From Burkholderia sp. Ac-20365 (GTDB taxonomy: Bacteria > Pseudomonadota > Gammaproteobacteria > Burkholderiales > Burkholderiaceae), in assembly GCF_017104715.1 (NCBI RefSeq), contig NZ_JAAGPI010000002.1:1-64000 (forward strand): a stretch of DNA of 64,000 nt, given 5' to 3'. Below the pieces are notes generated by a model that did not search any database, had not been told where the DNA came from, and worked only from the letters and a program-made list of their open reading frames with translations. The stretch's first letter is position 1; each line of letters starts with the position of its first letter. The translations under genes and the position numbers were made by a program. This document shows positions 10,733 to 20,009 of the stretch, one piece after another.

Positions 10733-11926
10733 TCAGCCGCCCTTCAAGGCGCTGTCCAGACGCGCAAGGAATTCCTCGGGAAGGTTTCGATATGTGAGCG
10801 TCTTTTTGTCTTTGTCGTAAAACAGCGTGGAATTAGCATCGCTGCCCAGCATGCCGCGGTCGAACTTGATGCTGATGCGTTCGTTCTGCAGCAACACTTT
10901 GCTGAACCTCTTGACCACGTCCGCGTTAACTTCAAAGTGCTCTGGCACCTTGAATTTCTCCCCGTTCAAATACTCTTGAAGGTCGGCGACATACTCAGCT
11001 TTGTCTGCCGGCACGACACGAATCAGTTCCTCGTGGACACCATCGAGCGTCGCCGGCTCTCCTGCTGCCAGCCGTCCCTGCAGGTACTCTGACAGGCGTT
11101 CCTTGGCCTGTTTTCGAAGCGTATTGATTTCCTTCCTGTCATTGAAGTACGCATCTACAGCTTCAAACAGCTTGCTAGTGGCTCTCGTCGAAGATAAGCC
11201 AACCACACAACCGAGCGCGGTCACGAAGTAGGCAGACGAGTCGCGACTTGCCCGCTGCGACAGGAAAGAAAGATAGACTGCATCGTTATCCGCTCCGGCC
11301 TTTTGCGCTACCGGAGCTGCAGCAACGATTGCCACCTCAGGATTGTCTTCATCTGCTCCCTTATCGGCAGCAACAGGGTCTTTCTCGGCAGCCGCAACAG
11401 CCTCCAGAAAATCCGCGACCCGAATCTGTGCTGCTTGGTGGAGCTTCGACATATCGACCTCCACAATCCCCACAGGCACGTAATTCTCGTCCAGCAACAC
11501 GCCGCCTTTTTGTTTAATCATCGCAATGATGACCGCGGTGTCGCCGGCTTCTGTGTCGTACATGGCGCACAAGATGTGGCCGCCGGTCGACAATGGCTCA
11601 GCCGCCGCCTGTTGTGTGACTTGGTCAACCACAAGGTGCGTCAGGGCAAGAAAGGCAGCGGCATCAGGAGTGTCTCCGATGGGCTGCGCGCTCACGCATT
11701 TGCCAAACGCCGCCGGGAACGGTCCTTCGCGACCGTCTGAGCCAAAACGCCCCCACACCTGGTTATTTTCCTTTTTCCCTAAGAGAACAGACATCCCTTT
11801 AACGAGAGAAATGACGCCAGGCAGCTTCGTATCGAGTAGCTGGTCCTTCTTTACGACTTGTGCGATGTCTTTCCGTGCCTCTTTAACGAAGCCGTGAATG
11901 ACGCTATGGTGGATTTTGAATGGCAT
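10733..11926 (-). CDS. Nucleoid-associated protein, NdpA/YejK-like
   Basis: 397 residues. The N-terminal HHSVIHGFVKE, the long central region with FFVTALGC-like SSAYFVTALGCVVGLSS, and the C-terminal ISIKFDRGMLG are features of the 37-kDa nucleoid-associated protein family (NdpA/YejK), which binds double-stranded DNA. The housekeeping versions are about 335 residues; this one is longer, with an Ala-rich insertion (about 190-215, AIVAAAPVAQKAG). It is the first gene of a two-gene operon with a membrane protein. I infer a DNA-sensing component feeding a membrane partner rather than a chromosome-organising role, because of the pairing and island location. A GC-rich inverted repeat ends 7 bases before the ATG. 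Confidence 0.7.
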   Translation of the reverse strand: MPFKIHHSVIHGFVKEARKDIAQVVKKDQLLDTKLPGVISLVKGMSVLLGKKENNQVWGRFGSDGREGPFPAAFGKCVSAQPIGDTPDAAAFLALTHLVVDQVTQQAAAEPLSTGGHILCAMYDTEAGDTAVIIAMIKQKGGVLLDENYVPVGIVEVDMSKLHQAAQIRVADFLEAVAAAEKDPVAADKGADEDNPEVAIVAAAPVAQKAGADNDAVYLSFLSQRASRDSSAYFVTALGCVVGLSSTRATSKLFEAVDAYFNDRKEINTLRKQAKERLSEYLQGRLAAGEPATLDGVHEELIRVVPADKAEYVADLQEYLNGEKFKVPEHFEVNADVVKRFSKVLLQNERISIKFDRGMLGSDANSTLFYDKDKKTLTYRNLPEEFLARLDSALKGG

Positions 11927-11933
11927 TTTTGAG

Positions 11934-11969
11934 CCCGGCGTTGTTGTAGTAGCAGTATTAAACGCCGGG
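11934..11969 (-). promoter_or_regulatory. Inverted repeat in the leader of the NdpA-like gene
   Basis: Perfect 9-bp arms CCCGGCGTT and AACGCCGGG, 18 bases apart, lie immediately upstream of the ATG at 11926 on the minus strand. It may be a leader hairpin that limits translation or a repressor site. The position over the expected ribosome-binding region favours a translational role. Confidence 0.4.
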
Positions 11970-12371
11970 GGTATCCCCGCGCGAGTTACTACTTTCTCTC
12001 ACTCCTTGACCGCCGCCCCGCAATACGTTCTTCGCGCGGTGTGAGGGATTTCAGGAAAATGCGTAGTCTATCCTGCTGGCGTAGTTGCCGCTTACCACCA
12101 ACCATCCTGTCTTTCCCGAATTATCGAGAGCACTTACCGAAAAGGTCGTCGATGCAACATCAATGGGCAACTTCGGTGGCAACGAGCTGAACAGCGAGCG
12201 GCGCAAGCAGTTTCGATGCGCGACCACGTGGACACCCCGCGCCGCCGTAATTAAGCCCGTTGGCGAGTCCATGCGTCATTCAAGATAGAATCGCTATCAA
12301 TTTCTTGGTGACGAGATGCCGGGCTTTATGCTCGGATATACACCTGACTATGACCGGACGAACCAGTTCTG
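11970..12371. other. Divergent intergenic region between NdpA-like gene and hsdM
   Basis: About 400 bases between two outward-reading operons, so it should hold both promoters. Seen: the interrupted palindrome GATAG-N5-CTATC at 12284-12298, about 75 bases before hsdM. No protein gene is convincing here. Confidence 0.5.
12284..12298 (+). promoter_or_regulatory. Candidate operator upstream of hsdM
   Basis: GATAGAATCGCTATC is a perfect 5-bp inverted repeat with a 5-base spacer, placed in the likely promoter region of the restriction-modification operon. A repressor site is plausible, but no regulator gene is adjacent. Confidence 0.3.
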
Positions 12372-13931
12372 ATGCTTGACGACATCAAAAAGACCCTCTG
12401 GGCAACCGCCGACAAGCAACGCGCCAATATGGACGCTGCCGAGTACAAACACATCGTGCTCGGCCTCATTTTCCTTAAGTACATCTCCGATACTTTTGCC
12501 GCCCGGCGAGTTGAGCTGACCCGCCGCTTTGCCGACGAAGGCGATGAATACTTCCTGCACGGCGGCGACGACGAGGCGCTCACCGACGAGCTTGAAGACC
12601 GTGACTACTACCGCGAGGTTAACGTATTCTGGGTGCCCGAAACTGCGCGTTGGGAGAGCCTGCGCAGCGCGGCCAAGCAGACCGACATCGGCAAGCGCAT
12701 TGACGAGGCGCTGGCGGAAATCGAAGCCGAGAACCCCAAGCTCAAAGGCATCCTGGACAAGCGCTATGCCCGCTCGCAGTTGCAGGATGGCAAGCTGGGC
12801 GAGCTGGTCGACCTGATTTCGACCATCGGCTTTGGCGAGGACGCGAGCCAGGCGCGCGATGTGCTCGGGCAGGTGTACGAATACTTCCTCGGCCAGTTCG
12901 CCAGTGCCGAAGGCAAGAAGGGCGGGCAATTCTACACGCCGGCCTCCATCGTCAAGACGCTTGTGGCTGTACTTGCACCTCACCACGGCAAAGTCTACGA
13001 CCCCTGCTGTGGCTCCGGAGGCATGTTTGTGCAGTCTGAAAAGTTCATCGAAGCTCACGGCGGCAAGCTGGGCGACGTATCCATCTACGGCCAGGAATCC
13101 AACCCCACCACCTGGAGGTTGGCGGCGATGAACCTCGCCATTCGGGGTATCGACTACAACCTCGGGCGAGAACCGGCCGACACCTTCGTGCGCAACCAGC
13201 ACCCGGACCTGCGCGCCGACTTCGTACTGGCCAATCCGCCTTTCAACGTGAGCGACTGGTGGCACGGTAGCCTGGAAGGCGACCCGCGCTGGGTCTATGG
13301 CACGCCGCCGCAGGGCAACGCCAACTACGCCTGGCTGCAGCACATGCTGTATCACCTCAAACCCAATGGCCGCGCCGGTATCGTGCTCGCCAATGGCTCG
13401 ATGAGCTCCAGCCAGAACTCCGAAGGCGACATCCGCCGCGCCATGGTTGACGCCGACGTGGTCGAAGTCATGGTGGCCCTGCCAGGTCAACTTTTCTTCA
13501 ACACCCAGATTCCGGCCTGCCTGTGGTTCCTTGCCAAACAGAAAGCCAGCCGTCAAGGAGAAGTGCTGTTCATTGACGCCCGCAAGCTCGGCAGCATGAT
13601 TAGCCGTGTACAGACGGAACTGACCGACGAGATTATTGAGCGCATTGCCGATACTGTTGCCGCCTGGCGCGGCGAGGCGATTGATGATGTCGGTGAATAT
13701 GCGGACGTTCCCGGCTACTGCCGGAGTGTGAGTCTCGCCGAGATTGCAGAGCACGGCCATGTGCTGACGCCGGGGCGCTATGTCGGCGCCGAGGAAGTCG
13801 AGGACGACGACGAAGCCTTTGCCGAGAAGATGCAGAAGCTCACGGAAAAACTGGGCGAGCAGATGGCAAAAGGCGCGGAATTGGACCGGTTGATTCGGCA
13901 GAAACTGGGAGGGCTGGGGTATGAGTTTTGA
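12372..13931 (+). CDS. hsdM: Type I restriction-modification DNA methyltransferase subunit HsdM
   Basis: Transfers methyl from S-adenosylmethionine to adenine N6 within the site chosen by HsdS, protecting host DNA and forming the core of the HsdR2M2S complex. 519 residues, usual length. Seen: the N-terminal helical HsdM_N domain (about 5-150); the MTase domain with the SAM-binding motif [10 protein letters not shown] (about 209-219); the catalytic NPPF (about 287-290); and [13 protein letters not shown] after it. All key residues are intact, in contrast to the related gene at 22868. It overlaps hsdS by 11 bases and leads the order hsdM-hsdS-hsdR. The ATG lacks a strong ribosome site. Confidence 0.96.
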   Translation: MLDDIKKTLWATADKQRANMDAAEYKHIVLGLIFLKYISDTFAARRVELTRRFADEGDEYFLHGGDDEALTDELEDRDYYREVNVFWVPETARWESLRSAAKQTDIGKRIDEALAEIEAENPKLKGILDKRYARSQLQDGKLGELVDLISTIGFGEDASQARDVLGQVYEYFLGQFASAEGKKGGQFYTPASIVKTLVAVLAPHHGKVYDPCCGSGGMFVQSEKFIEAHGGKLGDVSIYGQESNPTTWRLAAMNLAIRGIDYNLGREPADTFVRNQHPDLRADFVLANPPFNVSDWWHGSLEGDPRWVYGTPPQGNANYAWLQHMLYHLKPNGRAGIVLANGSMSSSQNSEGDIRRAMVDADVVEVMVALPGQLFFNTQIPACLWFLAKQKASRQGEVLFIDARKLGSMISRVQTELTDEIIERIADTVAAWRGEAIDDVGEYADVPGYCRSVSLAEIAEHGHVLTPGRYVGAEEVEDDDEAFAEKMQKLTEKLGEQMAKGAELDRLIRQKLGGLGYEF

Positions 13932-15177
13932 TTGGTCCAGCGGCAAGCTTGGTGATTTCATTGAACTGAAGCGGGGCTACGACCTTCCACAAGCCAAGCG
14001 CCAGCCAGGCGCGGTGCCACTGGTTTCTTCCTCTGGTGTCAGCGACCGGCATAACGTCGCGATGGTCAAAGGGCCCGGAGTCGTAACTGGTCGATACGGA
14101 ACAATTGGTCAAGTGTTCTTCATCGAAGAGGATTTTTGGCCTCTGAATACGACTCTTTACGTGCGTAATTTCAAAGGAAATGACCCAAAGTTCATCCATT
14201 ACTTCTTGAAAACAGTGGATTTCTTTGCGTATTCAGACAAGGCTGCGGTCCCGGGAGTTAACCGCAATCACTTGCACGAAGCTTTGGCGACTATTCCACC
14301 GCTAGCCGTGCAAAAGGGAATAGCAGGTATTCTTGGCTCTCTCGACGACCGCATCACCCTCCTGCGCGAAACCAATGCCTCGCTGGAATCCATCGCCCAA
14401 GCCCTGTTCAAGTCCTGGTTTGTCGATTTCGACCCCGTCCGCGCCAAGCAGGAAGGGCGCACGCCTCAAGGCATGGACGATGCCAAGGCTGCGCTGTTTC
14501 CGAACGGGTTCGACGACTCGGAGCTGGGGGTGGTGCCGAGGGGGTGGCGCGTCTCGACCTTAGCGGACGTATCGGCAAATTGTGGTGGCGCGATTCAAAC
14601 GGGACCGTTCGGTAGCCAACTACACGCTTCCGATTATGTGGAATCCGGAATTCCAGTGGTCATGCCAAAGGATATTCAGCGGCGCAGAGTCGATGCCGGC
14701 ACAACCGCCCGCATTCGGTCCGAGGACGCGGACCGGCTCGAACGGCACAAACTCAAGCCAGGCGATATTGTGTTCAGTCGTCGGGGCGATGTTGAACGAC
14801 ACGCGTTAATTGGCGAGCGTGAGGTTGGATGGTTGTGCGGGACCGGTTGCTTGCTTGTTCGTCCAGGTCCGTCATTTCAGTCATCTTCGTTTCTCTCTAT
14901 GACGCTAGACGCTCCGCGTGCGCGACAATGGCTTGTCCGACATGCCGTTGGTGCAACGATGCCTAATCTGAACACTTCCATCCTCGGGTCCGTGCCCGTA
15001 GTGATTCCCGACACGAAGGTCTTGGAGGTATTTGAAGAGACGATTTCCACGACGGAAGCACGGCTCAGCCAAAATTCAGAGGTGGCAAACACGCTCAGCT
15101 CCATCCGTGACATGCTCATTCCTCGCCTGATTTCCGGCCAACTCCGCCTTTCCGAAGCCGAGGCGCTCGTCGCCTGA
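13921..15177 (+). CDS. hsdS: Type I restriction-modification specificity subunit HsdS
   Basis: DNA-recognition subunit that sets the bipartite target of the complex. 418 residues, with two target-recognition domains (about 1-140 and 195-350), each followed by a conserved helical spacer. The first spacer reads [20 protein letters not shown], ending in [16 protein letters not shown], the usual central conserved region; the second runs to the C-terminus ([12 protein letters not shown]...[16 protein letters not shown]). Both TRDs appear complete, so a functional bipartite specificity is expected, but the target cannot be read from sequence. TRD1 and TRD2 have a lower GC look than the spacers, as is common because TRDs are exchanged between strains. 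Overlaps hsdM; 8 bases before hsdR. Confidence 0.95.
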   Translation: MSFDWSSGKLGDFIELKRGYDLPQAKRQPGAVPLVSSSGVSDRHNVAMVKGPGVVTGRYGTIGQVFFIEEDFWPLNTTLYVRNFKGNDPKFIHYFLKTVDFFAYSDKAAVPGVNRNHLHEALATIPPLAVQKGIAGILGSLDDRITLLRETNASLESIAQALFKSWFVDFDPVRAKQEGRTPQGMDDAKAALFPNGFDDSELGVVPRGWRVSTLADVSANCGGAIQTGPFGSQLHASDYVESGIPVVMPKDIQRRRVDAGTTARIRSEDADRLERHKLKPGDIVFSRRGDVERHALIGEREVGWLCGTGCLLVRPGPSFQSSSFLSMTLDAPRARQWLVRHAVGATMPNLNTSILGSVPVVIPDTKVLEVFEETISTTEARLSQNSEVANTLSSIRDMLIPRLISGQLRLSEAEALVA

Positions 15178-15185
15178 GAACGACC

Positions 15186-18100
15186 ATGACCGAAGACCAA
15201 CTCGAACAGGAAACGCTGGGCTGGCTTGCCGATGTCGGCTACACGCACCTTTTCGGCCCGGATATTGCGCCGGATGGTGCCAGCGCCGAGCGGGCCGACT
15301 ATCGCCAGGTATTGTTGGTCGAACGTCTGCGAAGCGCCATCGCGCGCCTCAACCCGGGCATCCCGCCCCAGGCACGCGAGGATGCCGTGCAGCGGGTGCG
15401 GGACCTCGGCATCCCCGCGCTGCTCTCGGCCAACCGGGGGTTCCACCAGTTGCTGGTCGGTGGCGTACCGGTGGAATATCAACGCGACGGTGAGACACGC
15501 GGCGATTTCGTGCGGCTCATCGACTGGGCCAGGCCGGCGGGCAATGAGTGGCTGGCGGCCAATCAATTTGCCATCAAAGGCCCGCATCACACGCGACGGC
15601 CCGACGTGATGCTATTCGTCAATGGCTTTCCGCTGGTGCTGCTGGAGCTGAAAAACCCTGCCGACCAGAACGCCGACATCTGGAAGGCCTACGACCAGAT
15701 TCAGACGTATAAGGCGCAGATTCCGGACGTCTTCCAGTACAACGAGGTCCTGGTGATTTCGGATGGGTCGCAGGCGCGCATGGGCTCGCTTTCAGCGAAT
15801 GCGGAGCGCTTCATGCAATGGCGCACCATCGATGGTGTCACGCTTGACCCGCTCGGCCAGTTCAATGAGCTAGAAACATTGATACGCGGTGTGCTGGCAC
15901 CGACATACCTGCTGGATTACCTACGCTTCTTCGTCTTGTTTGAGGACGACGGCGGCCTGGTCAAGAAGATTGCCGGCTACCACCAGTTTCACGCGGTGCG
16001 TGCAGCCATCCAGCAGGTGGTGACGGCATCACGCCCTGGCGCCAGCCACAAGGGCGGAGTGGTCTGGCACACGCAGGGCAGCGGCAAGAGCATCACCATG
16101 ACCTGCTTCGCGGCGCGCGTGATGCAGGAAGCGGCGATGGAAAACCCGACCATTGTCGTCATCACCGACCGCAATGACCTCGACGGACAACTGTTCGGCG
16201 TGTTCTCGCTGGCGCAGGACCTGTTGCGCGAGCAGCCTGTGCAGGCCGACACCCGCCAGGACTTGCGCGCCAAACTCGCCAACCGGCCCTCGGGCGGCAT
16301 CGTGTTCGCCACCATCCAGAAGTTCATGCCCGGCGAGGACGAAGACACGTTCCCCGTGCTCTCGGACCGGACCAACATCGTGGTCATCGCCGACGAAGCG
16401 CACCGCACCCAGTATGGGTTCGAGGCACAACTGAAGGGCAAACCGGGCCAGGAAAAGTATCAGGTCGGCTATGCGCAGCACCTGCGCGATGCACTCCCCA
16501 ATGCCACCTTCGTAGCCTTTACCGGCACGCCGGTATCGAGCGAGGACCGTGACACGCGCGCTGTATTCGGGGAGTACATCCACGTCTACGACATGCAGCA
16601 GGCCAAGGAGGATGGCGCCACGGTCGCCATCTACTTCGAGTCGCGCCTGGCGAAACTGTCGCTCAAGGCCGGGGACCTGCCTCACATCGACGCGGAAGTT
16701 GACGAACTGGCCGAGGACGAAGAGGAAAGCCAGCAGGCCAAACTTAAGAGCCGCTGGGCCGCGCTCGAAAAGGTCGTCGGTGCAGAACCCCGCGTGACTG
16801 CTGTGGCGACCGACCTCGTGGCGCACTTCGAGGAACGCAACAAGGCTCAGAACGGCAAAGCCATGGTGGTTGCGATGAGCCGCGAGATTTGCGTTCACCT
16901 TTACGACGAAATCGTCAAACAGTGCCCCGACTGGCACGACCCGGACCCGGAGAAAGGCGCCATCAAAATTGTCATGACAGGCTCAGCGAGCGATAAGGCG
17001 CTGTTGCGGCCGCATATTTACAGTGGCCAAGTCAAGAAGCGGCTGGAAAAGCGTTTCAAGGACCCGGCTGACCCGTTGCGTATCGTCATCGTGCGCGACA
17101 TGTGGCTGACTGGCTTCGATGCGCCTTGCGTACACACGTTGTACGTGGACAAGCCCATGAAAGGTCACAACCTGATGCAGGCGATTGCCCGGGTAAACCG
17201 CGTCTTCAAGGACAAGCAAGGCGGCCTCGTAGTCGACTACATCGGCATCGCCAACGAGCTGAAGACCGCCCTGAAGGAGTACACCGCCAGCAATGGGCGA
17301 GGTCGTCCGACGGTCGACGCGGCCGAGGCGTATTCCGTGCTGGCAGAAAAGCTCGACATCCTGCGCGGCATGCTCAACGGTTACGACTACAGCGGCTTTC
17401 TAATCGGCGGGCATAAGTGCCTCGCTGGTGCGGCCAATCACGTATTGGGCATTAAAGACGGCAAGAAACGCTTTGCCGACACGGCGCTCGCCATGAGCAA
17501 GGCCTTTACGCTGTGTTGCACGCTCGACGAGGCCAAAGACGTGCGCGAGGAAGTGGCTTTCATGCAGGCGGTGAAGGTCATTCTCACCAAGCGCGAGCTG
17601 AGCGACAAGAAGAAGACCAACGAGGAGCGCGAACTCGCCGTCAGGCAAATCATCAGTTCGGCCGTGGTGTCCGAGAAGGTGGTGGATGTGTTCGAGGCGG
17701 TCGGGCTCGAAAAACCGAACATCGGTATTCTCGATGAAGCCTTCCTCGCTGAAGTCCGTAACCTGCCTGAACGCAACCTCGCCGTGGAACTGCTAGAGCG
17801 CTTGCTGGAAGGCGAAATCAAGAGCCGATTTGCAAGCAATGTGGTGCAGGAAAAGAAGTTCTCTGAGATGCTCGCTAACGTCGTGACGCGTTACCAGAAC
17901 CGGGCGATTGAAACAGCCCAGGTCATCGAAGAGCTTATCGACATGGCCAAGAAGTTCCGCGCTGCCGCGACACGGGGCGACGAACTGGGTCTGACGGAGG
18001 ACGAAATCCGCTTCTATGACGCGCTGGCCAACAACGAGTCAGCCGTCCGTGAGCTGACCGACGAGACGCTCAAGAAAATTGCACACGAACTCACCGAAAA

Positions 18101-18272
18101 CCTGCGCCAGAACATCACTGTGGACTGGTCGGAGCGGGAGAGCGTGCGAGCCAGGCTGCGGCTGATGGTCAAGCGTATCCTCCGCAAATACAAGTATCCG
18201 CCGGACCAGCAGGACGGAGCGGTGGAGCTGGTCCTGCAGCAGGCCCAGGCACTCGGAGAGGCGTGGAGCTAG
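15186..18272 (+). CDS. hsdR: Type I restriction endonuclease subunit HsdR
   Basis: Motor-nuclease subunit that translocates unmodified DNA and cuts it on collision. 1028 residues, normal length. Seen: the N-terminal PD-(D/E)xK nuclease with [10 protein letters not shown] and LELKNP (about 138-158); the SF2 helicase with Walker A TQGSGKS (about 296-302) and DEAH box (about 401-404); the TGTP motif III; motif VI ARVNRVF; and a long helical C-terminal domain that docks on HsdM. Last gene of the operon, 8 bases after hsdS. A short hairpin downstream may terminate the operon. Confidence 0.96.
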   Translation: MTEDQLEQETLGWLADVGYTHLFGPDIAPDGASAERADYRQVLLVERLRSAIARLNPGIPPQAREDAVQRVRDLGIPALLSANRGFHQLLVGGVPVEYQRDGETRGDFVRLIDWARPAGNEWLAANQFAIKGPHHTRRPDVMLFVNGFPLVLLELKNPADQNADIWKAYDQIQTYKAQIPDVFQYNEVLVISDGSQARMGSLSANAERFMQWRTIDGVTLDPLGQFNELETLIRGVLAPTYLLDYLRFFVLFEDDGGLVKKIAGYHQFHAVRAAIQQVVTASRPGASHKGGVVWHTQGSGKSITMTCFAARVMQEAAMENPTIVVITDRNDLDGQLFGVFSLAQDLLREQPVQADTRQDLRAKLANRPSGGIVFATIQKFMPGEDEDTFPVLSDRTNIVVIADEAHRTQYGFEAQLKGKPGQEKYQVGYAQHLRDALPNATFVAFTGTPVSSEDRDTRAVFGEYIHVYDMQQAKEDGATVAIYFESRLAKLSLKAGDLPHIDAEVDELAEDEEESQQAKLKSRWAALEKVVGAEPRVTAVATDLVAHFEERNKAQNGKAMVVAMSREICVHLYDEIVKQCPDWHDPDPEKGAIKIVMTGSASDKALLRPHIYSGQVKKRLEKRFKDPADPLRIVIVRDMWLTGFDAPCVHTLYVDKPMKGHNLMQAIARVNRVFKDKQGGLVVDYIGIANELKTALKEYTASNGRGRPTVDAAEAYSVLAEKLDILRGMLNGYDYSGFLIGGHKCLAGAANHVLGIKDGKKRFADTALAMSKAFTLCCTLDEAKDVREEVAFMQAVKVILTKRELSDKKKTNEERELAVRQIISSAVVSEKVVDVFEAVGLEKPNIGILDEAFLAEVRNLPERNLAVELLERLLEGEIKSRFASNVVQEKKFSEMLANVVTRYQNRAIETAQVIEELIDMAKKFRAAATRGDELGLTEDEIRFYDALANNESAVRELTDETLKKIAHELTENLRQNITVDWSERESVRARLRLMVKRILRKYKYPPDQQDGAVELVLQQAQALGEAWS

Positions 18273-18488
18273 CCAGGCCGCAACGTTTTCCGAAGCGCGC
18301 CAGTGGTCACTTCAGGACGCTCGTTTCATGGCGTCGCCGCCAACCGCTCTCCATGACTGACCTTATGGAGATAGAAGAGTTGCTGTGGCTGTCCCGTGTA
18401 ACGGACCCTACATCCGGCTTCACGCTGGACACGATGTCAGCGTTCAGGTCACGCCTCCGAGAGGTGGCTTGAGCGAGAAGGAAGTGAT

Positions 18489-18517
18489 AGTGCCGTCTCC
18501 GTCGGCACGATTATTTC
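18489..18517 (+). terminator. Weak terminator-like hairpin after hsdR
   Basis: GTGCCG and CGGCAC arms with a 7-base loop, followed by a T/A-rich stretch (ATTATTTCTT). It lies about 215 bases after the hsdR stop and before the convergent dprA-like gene. The interval between hsdR and it holds a possible 39-residue frame (18353-18472) that I do not support as a gene. Confidence 0.4.
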
Positions 18518-18608
18518 TTAATTGACAATTGCTCTTATCACATAAGAATTTGTGAGGGTTTTCCGGTCACCTTGTCTGTGGGGAGTAGTTTCGGGCGAGT
18601 TGCTTGCG

Positions 18609-19997
18609 TCACGCTAGAAGCGATGATTGAATGCCGAGGGAATACCGTACAGGTTTTTTGAGCTTCTCAACGCGCTGCTCGCTCCAAGCTCTCGCGAGCC
18701 ATGCCTTTGCTTGAGACTTCTCGAGACCTAGGCAAGTCGCAAGCTGGTCCTCAGTCAAGGGGGCTGACGCTAGTGCCAAAGAAACCTTCGCGAGGAAGTC
18801 TTGGTACATATCTAAGGAGTTTGCGGCCGATAGCGGCTCGGTTTGGGCTGTAACAGCTGGCTTACTCGGTTCTATCGGCGCTAATTCCACCATGGGACCG
18901 TCGGTCGCGCCCGGGGAGGCGATGTCCTCTCCACCTCGTTCAGTAATTTCTTGGTGGTCCTTTGTCTCGTTCGACTCCGGTGCGACGACTTCCTGCGCGG
19001 TATCCAAAAGAGATGACTGTGCAGCATCGGGCTCGGCGTGGCTCGAAATACTCGATTCTTCTCTGACAAAGACGTCTGATAACGAGATGCCTTGCCTGGG
19101 CACGTAGTTAAACGGAATGCCCCCGTTCGAAACTAGAGCGGCATTTCCCGCGCCGTGACCTGGGGTGCGTACGTAAAGCGGCACCCACTTCCGGTTGAGC
19201 GCTTCTGTCGCGCCCTCCCAAGTACCCCCGCTTCCCAAGGCGGAGTCAATCACCAACGCTCGGTCGGACAGCGCATATATGTACTTGTTCCGACCCATCG
19301 CGTTCCCGGCATTGAACGCCGCCTCCGGATAAAACGGCGAGATGAGCACCAACCGCCCGCTCTGTAGGCCCACCCGATTCTGTTTATGGACGCTAGCTTT
19401 GAGTAAATCGTTCGCAAGCACGCCTATGGCATAACCGCCGGCATCGACTGCACCTTGCATTGCCGCGGTATCAACGCCACGAGCTCCGCCGGAGACAACC
19501 GATAGCCCATCATGCGCGCATTGCGCCGCGACATCTCTCGTGAACTCGAGTGCGGATTCAGACGCGTCGCGCGAACCGATGATAGCGAGTCCCCCTCTGT
19601 TCAAGATGTCCTTACTCCCCGCCCCGTACAACAGCGGTGGCGCCGCATGCCTTAGATGGTGCTTCAAACGCTTCGGGAATTCCAAATCGCCGCGTGAAAT
19701 CACCCACAGACCACTGCGATTCCACCGCTCCAACGCCAAGGCCATCGCGGTTCCCCGCGTCAGCAAAAACTCGAGACGTTTGCCATCTAACTTCGCCTGA
19801 TGCACTTCCAGCAGTTGCGCCTGTCCCTCTGCCGTCATTAAGTCTGCAGGACGTAGGCCACGAGCATTCAGCCATTTGGCGAATTCACCGTAGTCCCGTG
19901 CCGACAACGGCTGAAACGGGTCTTGACGTTCACCACCAAACCGCCCACACAGCAGCAGGATTACCTCGGTATCGACGCTTAAAAGGGTTTGACTCAT
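18609..19997 (-). CDS. DprA/Smf-like DNA-processing protein
   Basis: 462 residues. The centre is a DprA Rossmann-like fold: AIIGSRDASE, then VVSGGARGVDTAAMQGA with the SGGARGVD signature (about 165-185), and later SDRALVIDSALGSGGTWEG. The C-terminal 60 residues look like a winged helix (LTEDQLATCLGLEKSQAKAWLARAW). Between them lies a long acidic, low-complexity linker (about 310-395). Housekeeping DprA loads RecA on ssDNA in transformation; this copy is far longer in the linker and sits 12 bases after a RecQ-like/phosphoribosyltransferase gene. DprA plus phosphoribosyltransferase combinations have been predicted as immune modules, so a defence role is more likely than natural competence. AAAGGAT lies just before the ATG. 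Confidence 0.85.
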   Translation of the reverse strand: MSQTLLSVDTEVILLLCGRFGGERQDPFQPLSARDYGEFAKWLNARGLRPADLMTAEGQAQLLEVHQAKLDGKRLEFLLTRGTAMALALERWNRSGLWVISRGDLEFPKRLKHHLRHAAPPLLYGAGSKDILNRGGLAIIGSRDASESALEFTRDVAAQCAHDGLSVVSGGARGVDTAAMQGAVDAGGYAIGVLANDLLKASVHKQNRVGLQSGRLVLISPFYPEAAFNAGNAMGRNKYIYALSDRALVIDSALGSGGTWEGATEALNRKWVPLYVRTPGHGAGNAALVSNGGIPFNYVPRQGISLSDVFVREESSISSHAEPDAAQSSLLDTAQEVVAPESNETKDHQEITERGGEDIASPGATDGPMVELAPIEPSKPAVTAQTEPLSAANSLDMYQDFLAKVSLALASAPLTEDQLATCLGLEKSQAKAWLARAWSEQRVEKLKKPVRYSLGIQSSLLA

Positions 19998-20009
19998 ATC
20001 CTTTTCGTT

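Noticed and set aside
12348..13961. 537-codon minus-strand frame opposite hsdM
   Set aside because: Antisense shadow of a clearly functional hsdM; no recognisable domain.
18263..18472. Small gene overlapping the hsdR end
   Set aside because: No ribosome site, basic random-like composition at its N-terminus, no family; an internal 39-codon frame is equally unsupported.
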